Shown: positions 49,248 through 59,852 of the stretch, piece after piece | Numbering within the stretch: the stretch's first letter is position 1 | Layout of the letters: the number at the start of each line of letters is the position of its first letter | DNA from: Pseudoselenomonas ruminis | GTDB taxonomy: Bacteria; Bacillota; Negativicutes; Selenomonadales; Selenomonadaceae | NCBI RefSeq assembly: GCF_008271295.1 | Contig: NZ_VTOY01000010.1 | Location: 16,753 to 80,752 of the forward strand | Direction of reading: 5' to 3' | DNA length: 64,000 nt | The notes under the pieces: model-generated | Seen by the model: only the letters and a program-made list of their open reading frames with translations | Databases searched by the model: none | What the model was told of the DNA's origin: nothing | Translations under genes and position numbers: made by a program

Positions 49248-50711
49248 TTGCGGATGGATATGGCAGAGCTGTGCCGCCAGCAGACGAATTTGACCGTAAA
49301 GCAGATTGGTTTGCTGGAACGGATGCAGATTGTGTTTCCGTTTTTGGCTGATCTGGTCCATGGCCAGTTGAAGGTTTATGTGCCGGCAAGAAAAACGGGG
49401 AGTTTGGTAATTATCGCGCAAGAGCGTCCAAGGACTATCTATATGTCAAAACGCGAGTCTGATTACGGGAAATTACAGCCTGCCATTGAAGAGCCATTGG
49501 TTCAGGATACGCTGTCAACCGGAATACCCGGCAAGGGGAAACGGGAGTGGACGTATGGCTCATTAATCGATATGTATACTTACGCGATACGCGATGGCAA
49601 TCAGGTCATTGGAGTCGTGAGTTTTGAGGTAGATGGAGAAAGACTGCAGATAGATGGGTATCCTTGTATTTTGGCTACGGCAGTGGATGTGCTCAGCCAT
49701 GCGCGCAAGGGGGTAGAACCTGAACAGTATCGGGCTGTTTCGGCGAGTGATGGAATTCTTATCACCGACCAGTTCAGCCGTATCGTTTTTGCTAATGCAG
49801 CCGCCCAGCGGATTTATCGGGTGCTCGGGGTTGGCAGCCTGCGGGGATGTCATCTGTTTGACCGACAGCTCACGCGTCATATCTGCCGGGAGATTATGGA
49901 ACGGGAACGGCCCTGGCAGAAGGAGCTGACGGCTGGAAACCTGACTTTAATCCGGCGCCAGATTGACTTGCAGGAAGGCGGGCAGTTGGTGCGCCGCATT
50001 GTCATTTTGTCCGATGTGACTGAGGTGAGGGCCAAGGACAAGGAAATACGAATCAAGTCGGCCGTAATCCAGGAAATCCATCATCGGGTCAAAAACAATC
50101 TGCAGACGATTGCAAGTCTCCTGCGGCTGCAGGCTCGCCGCAGCCAGTCGGAAGAGGTACGGCAGGCGTTGCAGGAGAGCGTAAACCGCGTTTTATCGAT
50201 TTCGGTAGTACACGAATTTCTTTCCCAGCAAGGCGAAGAAGCCATTCATGTACAGCAGGTCATGCAGCAGATATTTGATTTGGTGGGGCGCAATATGGCA
50301 GACAGCCAATTCACCATCCGCACGGAGTATAGCGGCCCCGATGTGGTGCTTCCGTCGAAATATGCCAGCTCATTGGCGCTGGTGCTCAATGAATTGGTCT
50401 TAAATGCTATGGAGCATGCCTTTGCTGGGCGGCCTTCCGGTAAAATTGGTTTGGCAGTTCAGGAAGATGGGGATTGCTGGCGTCTCGATTTGTATGATGA
50501 TGGCTGCGGCCTGCCTGCGGGATTTAATCCCCGCAAGACGCGTTCGTTGGGACTTTCTATTGTCCGCACCTTGATCGAGGGCGATTTGGAAGGAAGCTTT
50601 ACGCTTGAAAATGATGCACGGGGACAGGGCTATGGTACCCATGCGCGCATCAGCATACCCAAGCCGGAACGGGAAATATCTTCGGAAGTAATTCAGAGTC
50701 TGGAGGAATGA
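49248..50711 (+). CDS. Sensor histidine kinase, HisKA_2 family (PdtaS/EutW-like)
   Basis: A 487-residue soluble sensor kinase without membrane helices. Residues 1-150 resemble the GAF-like sensor of PdtaS; about 165-260 is a PAS domain (SASDGILITDQFSRIVFANAA). The HisKA_2 dimer helix has the phospho-acceptor region EIHHRVKNNLQTIASLL (His278/279), then the ATPase domain with NELVLNAMEHAF, DDGCGLPAG and GLSIVRTLIEGDL. TTG 49248 lies about 5 bases after GGGAG; ATG 49254 or 49260 are possible. It is directly followed by its ANTAR partner. Confidence 0.88.
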   Translation: MRMDMAELCRQQTNLTVKQIGLLERMQIVFPFLADLVHGQLKVYVPARKTGSLVIIAQERPRTIYMSKRESDYGKLQPAIEEPLVQDTLSTGIPGKGKREWTYGSLIDMYTYAIRDGNQVIGVVSFEVDGERLQIDGYPCILATAVDVLSHARKGVEPEQYRAVSASDGILITDQFSRIVFANAAAQRIYRVLGVGSLRGCHLFDRQLTRHICREIMERERPWQKELTAGNLTLIRRQIDLQEGGQLVRRIVILSDVTEVRAKDKEIRIKSAVIQEIHHRVKNNLQTIASLLRLQARRSQSEEVRQALQESVNRVLSISVVHEFLSQQGEEAIHVQQVMQQIFDLVGRNMADSQFTIRTEYSGPDVVLPSKYASSLALVLNELVLNAMEHAFAGRPSGKIGLAVQEDGDCWRLDLYDDGCGLPAGFNPRKTRSLGLSIVRTLIEGDLEGSFTLENDARGQGYGTHARISIPKPEREISSEVIQSLEE

Positions 50712-50716
50712 CATTT

Positions 50717-51304
50717 ATGAAAAAGAAATGCCTGCGTTTGGTGATTGCCGACAACGAATCGATTATCCGCCTGGACCTCCGGGAAATGCTGGAGGATGCT
50801 GGTCATGAGGTGGTGGGAGAAGCCATCAATGGGCGAAAAGCCGTGGAGCTTACGCGGATGCATCGGCCGGACCTGGTCATTATGGATATCAAGATGCCGG
50901 AGATGGATGGCATCACGGCTGCTCGCAAGATTTCGGAGGAGAAACTGGCACCGGTGCTTTTGCTGACGGCTTTCAGCCAGTCGGATATTGTGGAGAAGGC
51001 AAAAGACTCTGGTGTGCTGGGATATTTGGTGAAGCCGGTAAGGGAAAGCAATCTCTTTCCTGCTATTGAGATTGCCCTTTCCCGTTGGGAAGAGATGCAG
51101 GGGATGGAAGAGGAGCTCGGCAAGCTCAAGGATTCGCTGGAAACGCGGAAAACTGTGGACCGGGCCAAGGGGATTCTGATGGCAGCGCATAAGCTCAGCG
51201 AACAGGAGGCCTATCGTCGGATTCAGCGCTATGCTATGACGAAGCGCCTCAGTATTAAGGAAGTAGCCGAAGCCATTGTGCGGGCGGCTGGCGGCAAGGT
51301 ATAA
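50717..51304 (+). CDS. Response regulator with ANTAR RNA-binding output (PdtaR-like)
   Basis: A 195-residue regulator. The receiver domain has Asp57 as phospho-site (LVIMDIKMPEMDG), LLLTAF and YLVKP. After a coiled linker (about 120-135) comes the ANTAR domain (about 133-190): RAKGILMAAHKLSEQEAYR and RLSIKEVAEAIV. ANTAR proteins bind paired hairpins in nascent mRNA and prevent termination. ATG 50717 is chosen since GGAGG (50702-50706) is 10 bases away; ATG 50708 is too close to it. RNA targets are not evident within the window. Confidence 0.9.
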   Translation: MKKKCLRLVIADNESIIRLDLREMLEDAGHEVVGEAINGRKAVELTRMHRPDLVIMDIKMPEMDGITAARKISEEKLAPVLLLTAFSQSDIVEKAKDSGVLGYLVKPVRESNLFPAIEIALSRWEEMQGMEEELGKLKDSLETRKTVDRAKGILMAAHKLSEQEAYRRIQRYAMTKRLSIKEVAEAIVRAAGGKV

Positions 51305-51310
51305 ACTCAT

Positions 51311-51362
51311 GAGTTCGTTTTGACAAGTCAGGTTGACCAGTCAAAATGAACTCTTTGTTTTT
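51311..51362 (+). terminator. Terminator after the two-component pair
   Basis: GAGTTCGTTTTGAC (51311-51324) and GTCAAAATGAACTC (51340-51353) pair with one mismatch or wobble, followed by TTTGTTTTTTT. Confidence 0.82.
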
Positions 51363-51384
51363 TTGACTTTTTTAGCTTTGTAAC

Positions 51385-51451
51385 TTGACATTTTGACTAA
51401 GAAACATTATTATAAGAATTGCAGTTAGCACTCAGGTGTGACGAGTGCTAA
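51385..51451 (+). promoter_or_regulatory. groESL promoter and CIRCE element (HrcA operator)
   Basis: TTGACA (51385-51390), 17 bases, TATTAT (51408-51413). TTAGCACTC (51425-51433), 9 bases, GAGTGCTAA (51443-51451) is a perfect CIRCE inverted repeat. It shows that HrcA represses groESL; hrcA itself is not in the window. Confidence 0.95.
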
Positions 51452-51491
51452 CAAGCCAACCTTGTTATTTTATTTTATAGGAGGAATACCT

Positions 51492-51773
51492 ATGATTAAA
51501 CCATTAGGCGAAAGAGTTGTTATTGAAGTTGCTGAGGGCGATGTAAAGACTGCCAGCGGTATCGTTCTGCCGGATACGGCCAAAGAGAAACCGCAGAAGG
51601 GCACTGTCGTTGCTGTTGGTGCAGGCAAACTGCTGGATAACGGCGAGCGCGCAGCTATGGAAGTAAAAGAAGGCGATGTCGTTGTCTTCTCGAAATATTC
51701 TGGCTCGGAAGTCAAAGTGGATGATAAAGAGTATCTGATTGTCCGCGAGAGCGACATTCTGGCTGTTATGTAA
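51492..51773 (+). CDS. groES: Co-chaperonin GroES
   Basis: A 93-residue lid of the GroEL chamber. [14 protein letters not shown] at the start, the mobile loop [18 protein letters not shown], and [15 protein letters not shown] are typical. AGGAGG lies 8 bases before ATG 51492. It is directly followed by groEL under CIRCE control. Confidence 0.97.
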   Translation: MIKPLGERVVIEVAEGDVKTASGIVLPDTAKEKPQKGTVVAVGAGKLLDNGERAAMEVKEGDVVVFSKYSGSEVKVDDKEYLIVRESDILAVM

Positions 51774-51806
51774 TTGCAGGTAAGTGTTTCCTTGGAGGTA
51801 ATATAA

Positions 51807-53432
<1,626 letters not shown>

Positions 53433-53458
53433 GCCAAACATCATAAGGTTATGAATAT

Positions 53459-53501
53459 AAAACGCTGCTGTGCAGGCTTGCCTGCGCAGCGGCGTTTTTT
53501 T
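53459..53501 (+). terminator. Terminator of groESL
   Basis: AACGCTGCTGTGCAGG and CCTGCGCAGCGGCGTT pair around CTTG, followed by five T residues. Confidence 0.88.
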
Positions 53502-53557
53502 ACTATGCAGTCGGCAGCGCTGGTGAGGCAGTTTTAGAGGCTGGACGGTGGGGAGTA

Positions 53558-53586
53558 TTGACTTATAGGGACGGATTAGTTATAAT
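53558..53586 (+). promoter_or_regulatory. glmS promoter
   Basis: TTGACT (53558-53563), 17 bases, TATAAT (53581-53586). It lies about 97 bases before the ribozyme cleavage site, giving a roughly 270-base leader. Confidence 0.85.
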
Positions 53587-53682
53587 AAGCGAGCATTGAT
53601 AAATTCATCGATGCGCGAAAATAGAAGAAAATCCAGAGAAGAATATCCTGTTGTTCTGGTGTAGTAAAAGGATGCAAATCCT

Positions 53683-53822
53683 AGCGCAAGTTCTCGTGAG
53701 CGGACGTTTGCCTCATGAGAAGACGAGGAGAAGGTTGTCGAATAGTCAGCGGATGCCTTCCGGCCGGTCCGGTCGATAGAGATCTGTTAAAGCTCAGGCG
53801 TGAGTCTGGGGGAAGAGCGGAT
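53683..53822 (+). ncRNA. glmS ribozyme (glucosamine-6-phosphate-activated, self-cleaving)
   Basis: The leader of glmS contains the conserved ribozyme core in order: the cleavage site CTA|GCGCAAG with cut between A53683 and G53684; GACGAGGAGAAGGTTGTCGA; CAGCGGATGCCTTCCGG; GTTAAAGCTCAGGCGTGAG; and GGGGGAAGAGCGG at the 3' end. In known examples, GlcN6P acts as coenzyme, the mRNA cuts itself, and glmS expression falls. The start GCGCAAG differs from the usual GCGCC. The region 53587-53682 ahead of it is leader without other recognised features. Confidence 0.92.
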
Positions 53823-53866
53823 GGAGGACACAACAGGAATAGTACAATTTCATAGGAGGTACTATT

Positions 53867-55696
53867 ATGTGTGGTATCGTAGGTTATGTCGGTGACAAGC
53901 AGGCAGCAAGTTTCTTGCTCGATGGTCTTGCTAAGCTCGAGTATCGTGGTTATGACTCGGCTGGCATCGCTGTATTCAATGGCGAAAGCATCCGCGTGGA
54001 GAAGAGCGTTGGCCGTCTGGCATCCTTGAAGGATAAAATCAAGGATGATATGCCGCAGGGCGTTATGGGTATCGGTCATACCCGCTGGGCTACGCATGGC
54101 CGTCCGTCGGACCGCAACTCGCATCCGCATACCGATTGCTCCGGTGATTTCGTTGTTGTTCATAACGGCATCATTGAGAACTACCTGACCCTCAAGGAAG
54201 ACCTCATTGAGAAAGGTCATGTATTCAAGTCGGAGACGGATACGGAAGTTGTAGCTCATCTTATCGAAGAAGTCTACAACGGTGACTTTGTGGCATCAGT
54301 ACGCGAAGTTTTGCGCCGTGTTGAGGGTTCCTACTCGCTGGTATTTATGTGCAGCAAGCATCCGGGTATGCTGATTTGTGCAAAACAGGATAACCCGCTG
54401 GTTATCGGTCTCGGCGAGGGGGAAAACTTCATCGCTTCGGATATTCCGGCTATTATCCAGTACACGCGCCGTACGTATATCCTGAACGATGGCGAGATGG
54501 CTGTACTCACGAAGGATTCCATCAAAATTTCCAACCGTCAGGGTGAGCCGGTGACCAAGAAGGTATTCGAGGTCAACTGGAATGCGGAAGCTGCTGAGAA
54601 GGGCGGCTATGAGCACTTCATGCTCAAGGAGATTCATGAGCAGCCGAAGGCCGTTCGTGACACGACGAGTCCGCGTATTGCCAAAGACGGCAAGAGCATC
54701 GTCATGGACGAGCTCAAATGGGATGCAGATTATCTCAATTCCTTTAACAAGATTTATATCGTTGCTTGCGGCACGGCTTATCATGCCGGCCTCGTAGGCA
54801 AATACTATATCGAAAAACTCGTCCGCACGCCGGTCGAAGTTGATGTTGCTTCGGAGTTCCGTTATCGTGACCCGATTATCGATGAGAACACGCTGTTCAT
54901 TGTCGTTTCCCAGTCGGGTGAGACCAGTGATACGCTGGCTGCCATGAAGGAAGCAAAACGCCTGGGCGCCAAGACATTGGCACTTACGAACGTTGTCGGT
55001 TCCTCGATTGCTCGTGAAGCCGATCAGGTTATCTATACCTGGGCTGGCCCGGAAATCGCAGTCGCTTCGACGAAGGCTTACACGACGCAGATTGTGTTGT
55101 TCTTCATGCTGGCACTTTACATGGCACAGATCAAGAAGAGCCAGCCGGCTGAGCGTTTGGCAGAACTTATCAGCCAGCTCCAGAAGATTCCGGCACAGAT
55201 TAGCGAAACGCTGGAAGATGTAAATCCGATCAAGACGTTTGCCAAGCAGTATGGCTTCAATGAAGATGTATTCTACATTGGCCGCTCCCTTGACTATGCC
55301 GTAGCGCTCGAGGGTTCCCTGAAGCTTAAGGAGATTTCGTACATTCACGCTGAGGCATATGCAGCTGGTGAGCTCAAACACGGTACGCTGGCGCTGATTG
55401 TTGAAGGTGTTCCGGTCATTGCCCTGGCAACTCAGAAGAGTGTCTATGAAAAGACGCTGTCCAACATCAAAGAGGTCAAGGCGCGCGATGCTGTTGTAAT
55501 CGGCATTGCAGCGGAAGGCGATGAGGAACTGGAGAAATATGTTGACCATGTTATCAAGGTTCCGGAGACGGATGAGCTGCTGATTCCGATTCTTACGGTA
55601 GTTCCGTTGCAGCTCTTGGCATATTTTGCCGCTATCACGCGTGGCTGTGATGTCGATAAACCGCGTAACCTGGCAAAATCCGTTACGGTTGAGTAA
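53867..55696 (+). CDS. glmS: Glutamine-fructose-6-phosphate aminotransferase GlmS
   Basis: A 609-residue enzyme making glucosamine-6-phosphate for peptidoglycan and lipopolysaccharide. The catalytic Cys follows the start Met (MCGIVGYVG). Glutaminase motifs are GIGHTRWATHG and HPHTDCSGDFVVVHNG. Two SIS sugar-isomerase domains follow (ACGTAYHAGLVGKYY, VVSQSGETSDTLAAM; IGRSLDYAVALEGSLKLKE), ending PRNLAKSVTVE. AGGAGG precedes ATG 53867. Controlled by the upstream ribozyme. Confidence 0.97.
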   Translation: MCGIVGYVGDKQAASFLLDGLAKLEYRGYDSAGIAVFNGESIRVEKSVGRLASLKDKIKDDMPQGVMGIGHTRWATHGRPSDRNSHPHTDCSGDFVVVHNGIIENYLTLKEDLIEKGHVFKSETDTEVVAHLIEEVYNGDFVASVREVLRRVEGSYSLVFMCSKHPGMLICAKQDNPLVIGLGEGENFIASDIPAIIQYTRRTYILNDGEMAVLTKDSIKISNRQGEPVTKKVFEVNWNAEAAEKGGYEHFMLKEIHEQPKAVRDTTSPRIAKDGKSIVMDELKWDADYLNSFNKIYIVACGTAYHAGLVGKYYIEKLVRTPVEVDVASEFRYRDPIIDENTLFIVVSQSGETSDTLAAMKEAKRLGAKTLALTNVVGSSIAREADQVIYTWAGPEIAVASTKAYTTQIVLFFMLALYMAQIKKSQPAERLAELISQLQKIPAQISETLEDVNPIKTFAKQYGFNEDVFYIGRSLDYAVALEGSLKLKEISYIHAEAYAAGELKHGTLALIVEGVPVIALATQKSVYEKTLSNIKEVKARDAVVIGIAAEGDEELEKYVDHVIKVPETDELLIPILTVVPLQLLAYFAAITRGCDVDKPRNLAKSVTVE

Positions 55697-55727
55697 TTTG
55701 ACCAGTCAATTGTCAGACTGACAGTAG

Positions 55728-55765
55728 AAAATCCCGTTCGTATCATTGATACGGGCGGGATTTTT
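55728..55765 (+). terminator. Terminator of glmS
   Basis: AAAATCCCG and CGGGATTTTT enclose a further pairing (CGTATCA / TGATACG), ending in five T residues. Confidence 0.85.
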
Positions 55766-55853
55766 GGTTAAAAAAGATTCTTTTGTATTAAACGGTTTCG
55801 TGATAAAATAGAAAGCGTTCATTTTGGGCATATAGGAGGGTAAATGAGAAGAA

Positions 55854-56924
55854 TTGGCAAGAGAATTACTGAAGCTTGAACATATCAATAAATCCTACGA
55901 AGATCGGCAGATTTTGGAAGACCTCAATCTCACGATTCATGAGAATGAGTTTTTGACCCTTTTAGGACCATCGGGCTGCGGCAAGACGACTATTTTGCGC
56001 ATGATCGGCGGGTTTGAGACGCCGGACAGCGGCCGTATCCTGTTTGATGGCAAGGATATCACCAGCCTGCGTCCGGAGAAACGTCAGGTCAATACGGTAT
56101 TCCAGAAATATTCGCTGTTCTCGCATATGGATGTGGCCGAAAATATCGCCTTTGGCCTGAAGCTCAAGGGCAAGAGCCAGAGCTATATCCGGGATAAGAT
56201 AAAATATGCCTTGAAGCTCGTCAATCTGGATGGCTATGAGCATGCACAGGTTACGCAGATGTCAGGCGGCCAGCAGCAGCGGATTGCCATTGCGCGGGCT
56301 GTCGTCAATGAGCCAAAAGTCCTTTTGCTCGACGAGCCGTTTTCGGCACTCGACCTTAAGCTGCGCCAAAGCATGCAGCGGGAAATCGTCAAACTCAAAA
56401 AGGAACTTGGCATTACCTTTATTTTCGTCACGCACGACCAGCAGGAGGCGCTGTCGATGTCCGATACGGTCGTCGTCATGAATCAGGGCTGGATTCAGCA
56501 GATTGGCACACCGGAGAGCGTTTACAACGAACCCGAGAACGCCTTTGTTGCTGACTTTATCGGTGACAGTAATATCATTGATGGCATTATGGTCCGTGAT
56601 AAGCTCGTACATCTGCTGGGCAAGGATATTCCCTGCATCAATACGGGCTTCGGGGAAAACGTCCCCGTCGATGTGCAGATTCGTCCGGAGGACATCCAGA
56701 TTTGTGCGCCGGAGGAAGGGCAGTATCGGGGCATAATCCGCCAGGTCATCTTCAAGGGAACGGTCTATGATATTACCGTGGAGGCCGGCGGCTTCTCCTG
56801 GCTGATACAGACGATTACCGGTCACGAACAGGGAGCTGAGGTGGGAATCCGCCTCGCGGCGTCCAATATTCAGATTATGGCAAAACCGGCCTCGGAAGAT
56901 GAGGAGGCCGTATCGGATGAGTAA
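55854..56924 (+). CDS. potA: Spermidine/putrescine ABC transporter ATPase PotA
   Basis: A 356-residue ATP-binding subunit. It has Walker A LGPSGCGKTT (about residues 36-45), signature MSGGQQQRIAIARA, Walker B VLLLDEPFSALD, and a C-terminal TOBE domain (about 270-350). The start is unclear: TTG 55854 gives the expected N-terminus (MARELLKLEHINKSYEDRQI), but the strong site AGGAGGG (55834-55840) lies nearer to an out-of-frame ATG 55844 that encodes only 11 residues and overlaps this start. That could be a leader peptide with coupled re-initiation. Overlaps potB by 8 bases. Confidence 0.93.
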   Translation: MARELLKLEHINKSYEDRQILEDLNLTIHENEFLTLLGPSGCGKTTILRMIGGFETPDSGRILFDGKDITSLRPEKRQVNTVFQKYSLFSHMDVAENIAFGLKLKGKSQSYIRDKIKYALKLVNLDGYEHAQVTQMSGGQQQRIAIARAVVNEPKVLLLDEPFSALDLKLRQSMQREIVKLKKELGITFIFVTHDQQEALSMSDTVVVMNQGWIQQIGTPESVYNEPENAFVADFIGDSNIIDGIMVRDKLVHLLGKDIPCINTGFGENVPVDVQIRPEDIQICAPEEGQYRGIIRQVIFKGTVYDITVEAGGFSWLIQTITGHEQGAEVGIRLAASNIQIMAKPASEDEEAVSDE

Positions 56925-57750
56925 TTCAAAATCTTTGCAGCGATTCTTTGCCGTGCCCTTTGGCCTCTGGTCGGCGCTTTTCATTGTATTGCCGCTCTTT
57001 TTTGTCCTCTGGCATGGCTTTACGGATGGGAACGGCGCATTTACGCTGGAAAATCTTACGACGGTGCTTCAATGGGAGTATTTGAAGGCGTTGGGATTAT
57101 CCGTGGAGCTGGCACTCGTCAGCACGATTATCTGCCTGGTGCTGGCTTATCCGCTTTGTCTTATCCTTCAGGGGCTGCGGAAGGCGAAGGGAATCATGAT
57201 TTTCCTTTTGTTCCTGCTGCCGCTTTGGATGAATTCTCTGCTGACGACGATGGCCTGGCAGACGATTTTGGAGAAGAATGGCATATTAAATGAAATTCTC
57301 CGCTTCTGCGGTCTGCCGGATATGGCACTTATCAATACGCCGGCGGCTATCATCATCGGCATGGTCTATAATTTCCTGCCCTACATGGCTTTGCCGCTTT
57401 ATGTGTCCATATCGCGCATTGACCACAGCATCATCGAGGCGGCTTGGGATTTAGGGGCTAACCGCTGGCAGACGTTCCGCCATGTTATGGTTCCGCTGTC
57501 CATGCCAGGCATTGTCAGTGGCTGCACGATGGTATTCATTCCGGCGCTCACGACCTTTGTCATCAGTGCGCTGCTCGGTGGCAATAAAATCCTGTTAATC
57601 GGCAACATCATCGAACAGGAATTTACGGCTGCCTACGATTGGCAGCTCGGCAGTGCGTTGTCGATGGTTCTCATGGTATTTATCATTTTGAATATCCTGC
57701 TGGAAGCCTTTACGGAAAACACGGATTCCCGAAAGAAGGTGAAAGCATGA
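56917..57750 (+). CDS. potB: Spermidine/putrescine ABC transporter permease PotB
   Basis: A 277-residue inner-membrane permease with six helices. The EAA loop that contacts PotA reads EAAWDLGANRWQTFRHVMVP. Family features are YNFLPYMALPLYVSI and GCTMVFIPALTTFVIS. ATG 56917 overlaps the end of potA; GAGGAGG lies about 10 bases upstream. Confidence 0.92.
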   Translation: MSNSKSLQRFFAVPFGLWSALFIVLPLFFVLWHGFTDGNGAFTLENLTTVLQWEYLKALGLSVELALVSTIICLVLAYPLCLILQGLRKAKGIMIFLLFLLPLWMNSLLTTMAWQTILEKNGILNEILRFCGLPDMALINTPAAIIIGMVYNFLPYMALPLYVSISRIDHSIIEAAWDLGANRWQTFRHVMVPLSMPGIVSGCTMVFIPALTTFVISALLGGNKILLIGNIIEQEFTAAYDWQLGSALSMVLMVFIILNILLEAFTENTDSRKKVKA

Positions 57751-58550
57751 GAGAACAAATCAAAAAGTTCTATTTAGGGCTGGTCGTATTGTTCATGTAT
57801 GCGCCAATTGCCGTACTGATTGCGCAATCCTTCAATGCCAGCCGTTATCGCGGCCAGTGGACGGGCTTTACGTTTCAATGGTATACTGCGCTGATTGAGA
57901 ACGAAGATATCATGAACGCATTTCTCAATACGCTTTCCATTGGCGTTTTGTCGGCGGCGGTGGCCACGATGCTGGCGTTAGTGACGGCGCTGGGCATGCG
58001 GCGCATGGGCAGCCAGGGCCGCATCTTTTTCCGTGGCCTTGCCAACGTTCCGCTGCTCAATGCGGATATCGTTACGGGAATATCGCTGATGCTCTTGTTT
58101 TTGGGTTTCGGTTTGCGGTTGGGGTACGACACGATTCTCATGGCGCATGTCGTCATCAATCTGCCCTATGCGATGCTTTGCATTTTGCCACAGGTTCTGC
58201 TGATGGACCGGGTCTGCTATGAAGCGGCCCTCGACCTCGGGGCAACTCCTGCCCAGGCGTTTTACCGGGTAATCCTGCCCGAGTTAAAACCGGGCATCAT
58301 GGCAGCGTTTCTCTTATCCTTTGCCATGTCGGCCGACGATTTTATCGTGACGTACTTTACGAAAGGCGCGGGAATCGAGACGCTGACAACGGAAATCTAC
58401 GCCGAGTTGAAACTCGGCATTCATCCCGAGATGTATGCGCTTTCTACCTTGTTTTTCGGGGCAGTGGTTGTGCTGGTATCCCTGCTGCTGTTTAACTACC
58501 GCGTTATCCGGCGCTATCGCAAGGCAGAGAAAAGGGGGGCGGACGAATGA
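57747..58550 (+). CDS. potC: Spermidine/putrescine ABC transporter permease PotC
   Basis: A 267-residue permease with six helices, partner of PotB. The EAA loop is EAALDLGATPAQAFYRVILP. YAPIAVLIAQSFNASR near the start and SFAMSADDFIVTYFTKG are typical of PotC. The start overlaps the potB stop by 4 bases. Confidence 0.92.
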   Translation: MREQIKKFYLGLVVLFMYAPIAVLIAQSFNASRYRGQWTGFTFQWYTALIENEDIMNAFLNTLSIGVLSAAVATMLALVTALGMRRMGSQGRIFFRGLANVPLLNADIVTGISLMLLFLGFGLRLGYDTILMAHVVINLPYAMLCILPQVLLMDRVCYEAALDLGATPAQAFYRVILPELKPGIMAAFLLSFAMSADDFIVTYFTKGAGIETLTTEIYAELKLGIHPEMYALSTLFFGAVVVLVSLLLFNYRVIRRYRKAEKRGADE

Positions 58551-59632
58551 AGATGTATTATCGCAGCTGGCTGGTCCTGCTACTGTTTGTCGGCAGCCTC
58601 TTTTTCACTGGTTGTGACATGTTTGCCGAAGAGCAGGAAGAGGGCGACAACCTTCTCTACGTTTACAGCTGGGGCGATTATTTATCGCCGAAAGTCTTGG
58701 AGCAGTTCGAGGAAGAAACTGGCATCCATGTTGTCCTGGACGAATACGATACGAATGAGAGCATGTATCCAAGAATCGCTGAAGGTGCCGAAAATTATGA
58801 TGTGCTCTGTCCTTCGGATTACATGATACAAAAGCTCATTGAGCACGATTTGCTGCAGCCGCTTGATTTTACCAAGCTTCCCAATGCGCAAAAATACATT
58901 GGGGAGGATTTCTTCCGCCAGTCGGAAGCCTTTGATAAGGGGCATAAGTACAACGTTCCTTATTGCTGGGGAACCGTTGGCATCATGTACAATACCAGGA
59001 TGGTAAAGGAACCGGTCGACAGCTGGTCGATTCTCTGGGATCCCAAGTACAAGGGCGAGATTCTCATGCAGGATTCGGCACGGGATGCGTTTATGATTCC
59101 GCTCCGGATGCTGGGGTATTCGATGAATACGAAAAATCCCCAGGAACTCGAGGAGGCCCGCAATCTGCTTATCCAGCAGAAGCCTTTGGTACAGTCCTAT
59201 GGCGTAGATGATATCCGCGATAAACTGAGTTCGGGCGAGGCGGCGCTGGGCGTTATTTTCTCGGGCGAAGCTATCAATCTGATGAAAGCAAATCCGGATT
59301 TGCGCTTCTGTCCGGCGCCGAAGGAAGGAACGAACCTCTGGATTGATTCTTGGGTTATTCCGAAAAATGCCCGTCATGTAGAAAATGCGCATAAATTTAT
59401 TGATTTCATCTGCCGTCCGGATATTGCGGCCAAGAATTTTGAGGCTTTGGGCTATTCGACGCCGAATGTGTCGGTGCGTGAGCAGGAAGAGGATGATGAA
59501 GAGATGGAAGGCTATCTTGACATTGCCTTCCCGCCGGCAGAGGTCTACCATGGTCAGGAGACCTACAGCTACCTTGGCGAGGTATTCGATAAGCTATATA
59601 CGCGGTTATGGCTGCAGGTAAAAGTAGAATAA
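58547..59632 (+). CDS. potD: Spermidine/putrescine-binding lipoprotein PotD
   Basis: A 361-residue substrate-binding protein. A lipoprotein signal with Cys23 (GSLFFTGCDM) anchors it to a membrane. The PotD/F family features are VYSWGDYLSPKVLEQFEEET, YDVLCPSDYMIQKLI, YNVPYCWGTVGIMYNT and VIPKNARHVENAHKFIDF. It overlaps potC by 4 bases and completes the potABCD set. Putrescine or cadaverine binding would fit Selenomonas, whose peptidoglycan carries a diamine, but that is inference. Confidence 0.92.
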   Translation: MKMYYRSWLVLLLFVGSLFFTGCDMFAEEQEEGDNLLYVYSWGDYLSPKVLEQFEEETGIHVVLDEYDTNESMYPRIAEGAENYDVLCPSDYMIQKLIEHDLLQPLDFTKLPNAQKYIGEDFFRQSEAFDKGHKYNVPYCWGTVGIMYNTRMVKEPVDSWSILWDPKYKGEILMQDSARDAFMIPLRMLGYSMNTKNPQELEEARNLLIQQKPLVQSYGVDDIRDKLSSGEAALGVIFSGEAINLMKANPDLRFCPAPKEGTNLWIDSWVIPKNARHVENAHKFIDFICRPDIAAKNFEALGYSTPNVSVREQEEDDEEMEGYLDIAFPPAEVYHGQETYSYLGEVFDKLYTRLWLQVKVE

Positions 59633-59672
59633 AGCAATAAGGCTGTAAGGACAGCCGATGGCATCCGCGAAC

Positions 59673-59709
59673 TTCCGCTGGCTCTTTTCGAAGAGTCAGC
59701 GGATTTTTT
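59673..59709 (+). terminator. Terminator of potABCD
   Basis: TTCCGCTGGCTCTT and AAGAGTCAGCGGAT pair around TTCG, followed by TTTTTTATT. Confidence 0.87.
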
Positions 59710-59852
59710 ATTGCTGCAGCGGGCGGTAATATGGCTGTATTTTAGTTATGTTAAAGGGTTTTTTAGCTTTCATGTGGAATATAAAGAATTGTGAGTTGTT
59801 TTTGTAGTGAGGAGGGAATTACACTACAAGCTTTGATAAGGAGAGATGTAGT

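Noticed and set aside
51311..51362. ANTAR target hairpin after the response regulator
   Set aside because: It is one hairpin with a long loop followed by a T run, an ordinary terminator; the two-hexaloop pattern is missing.
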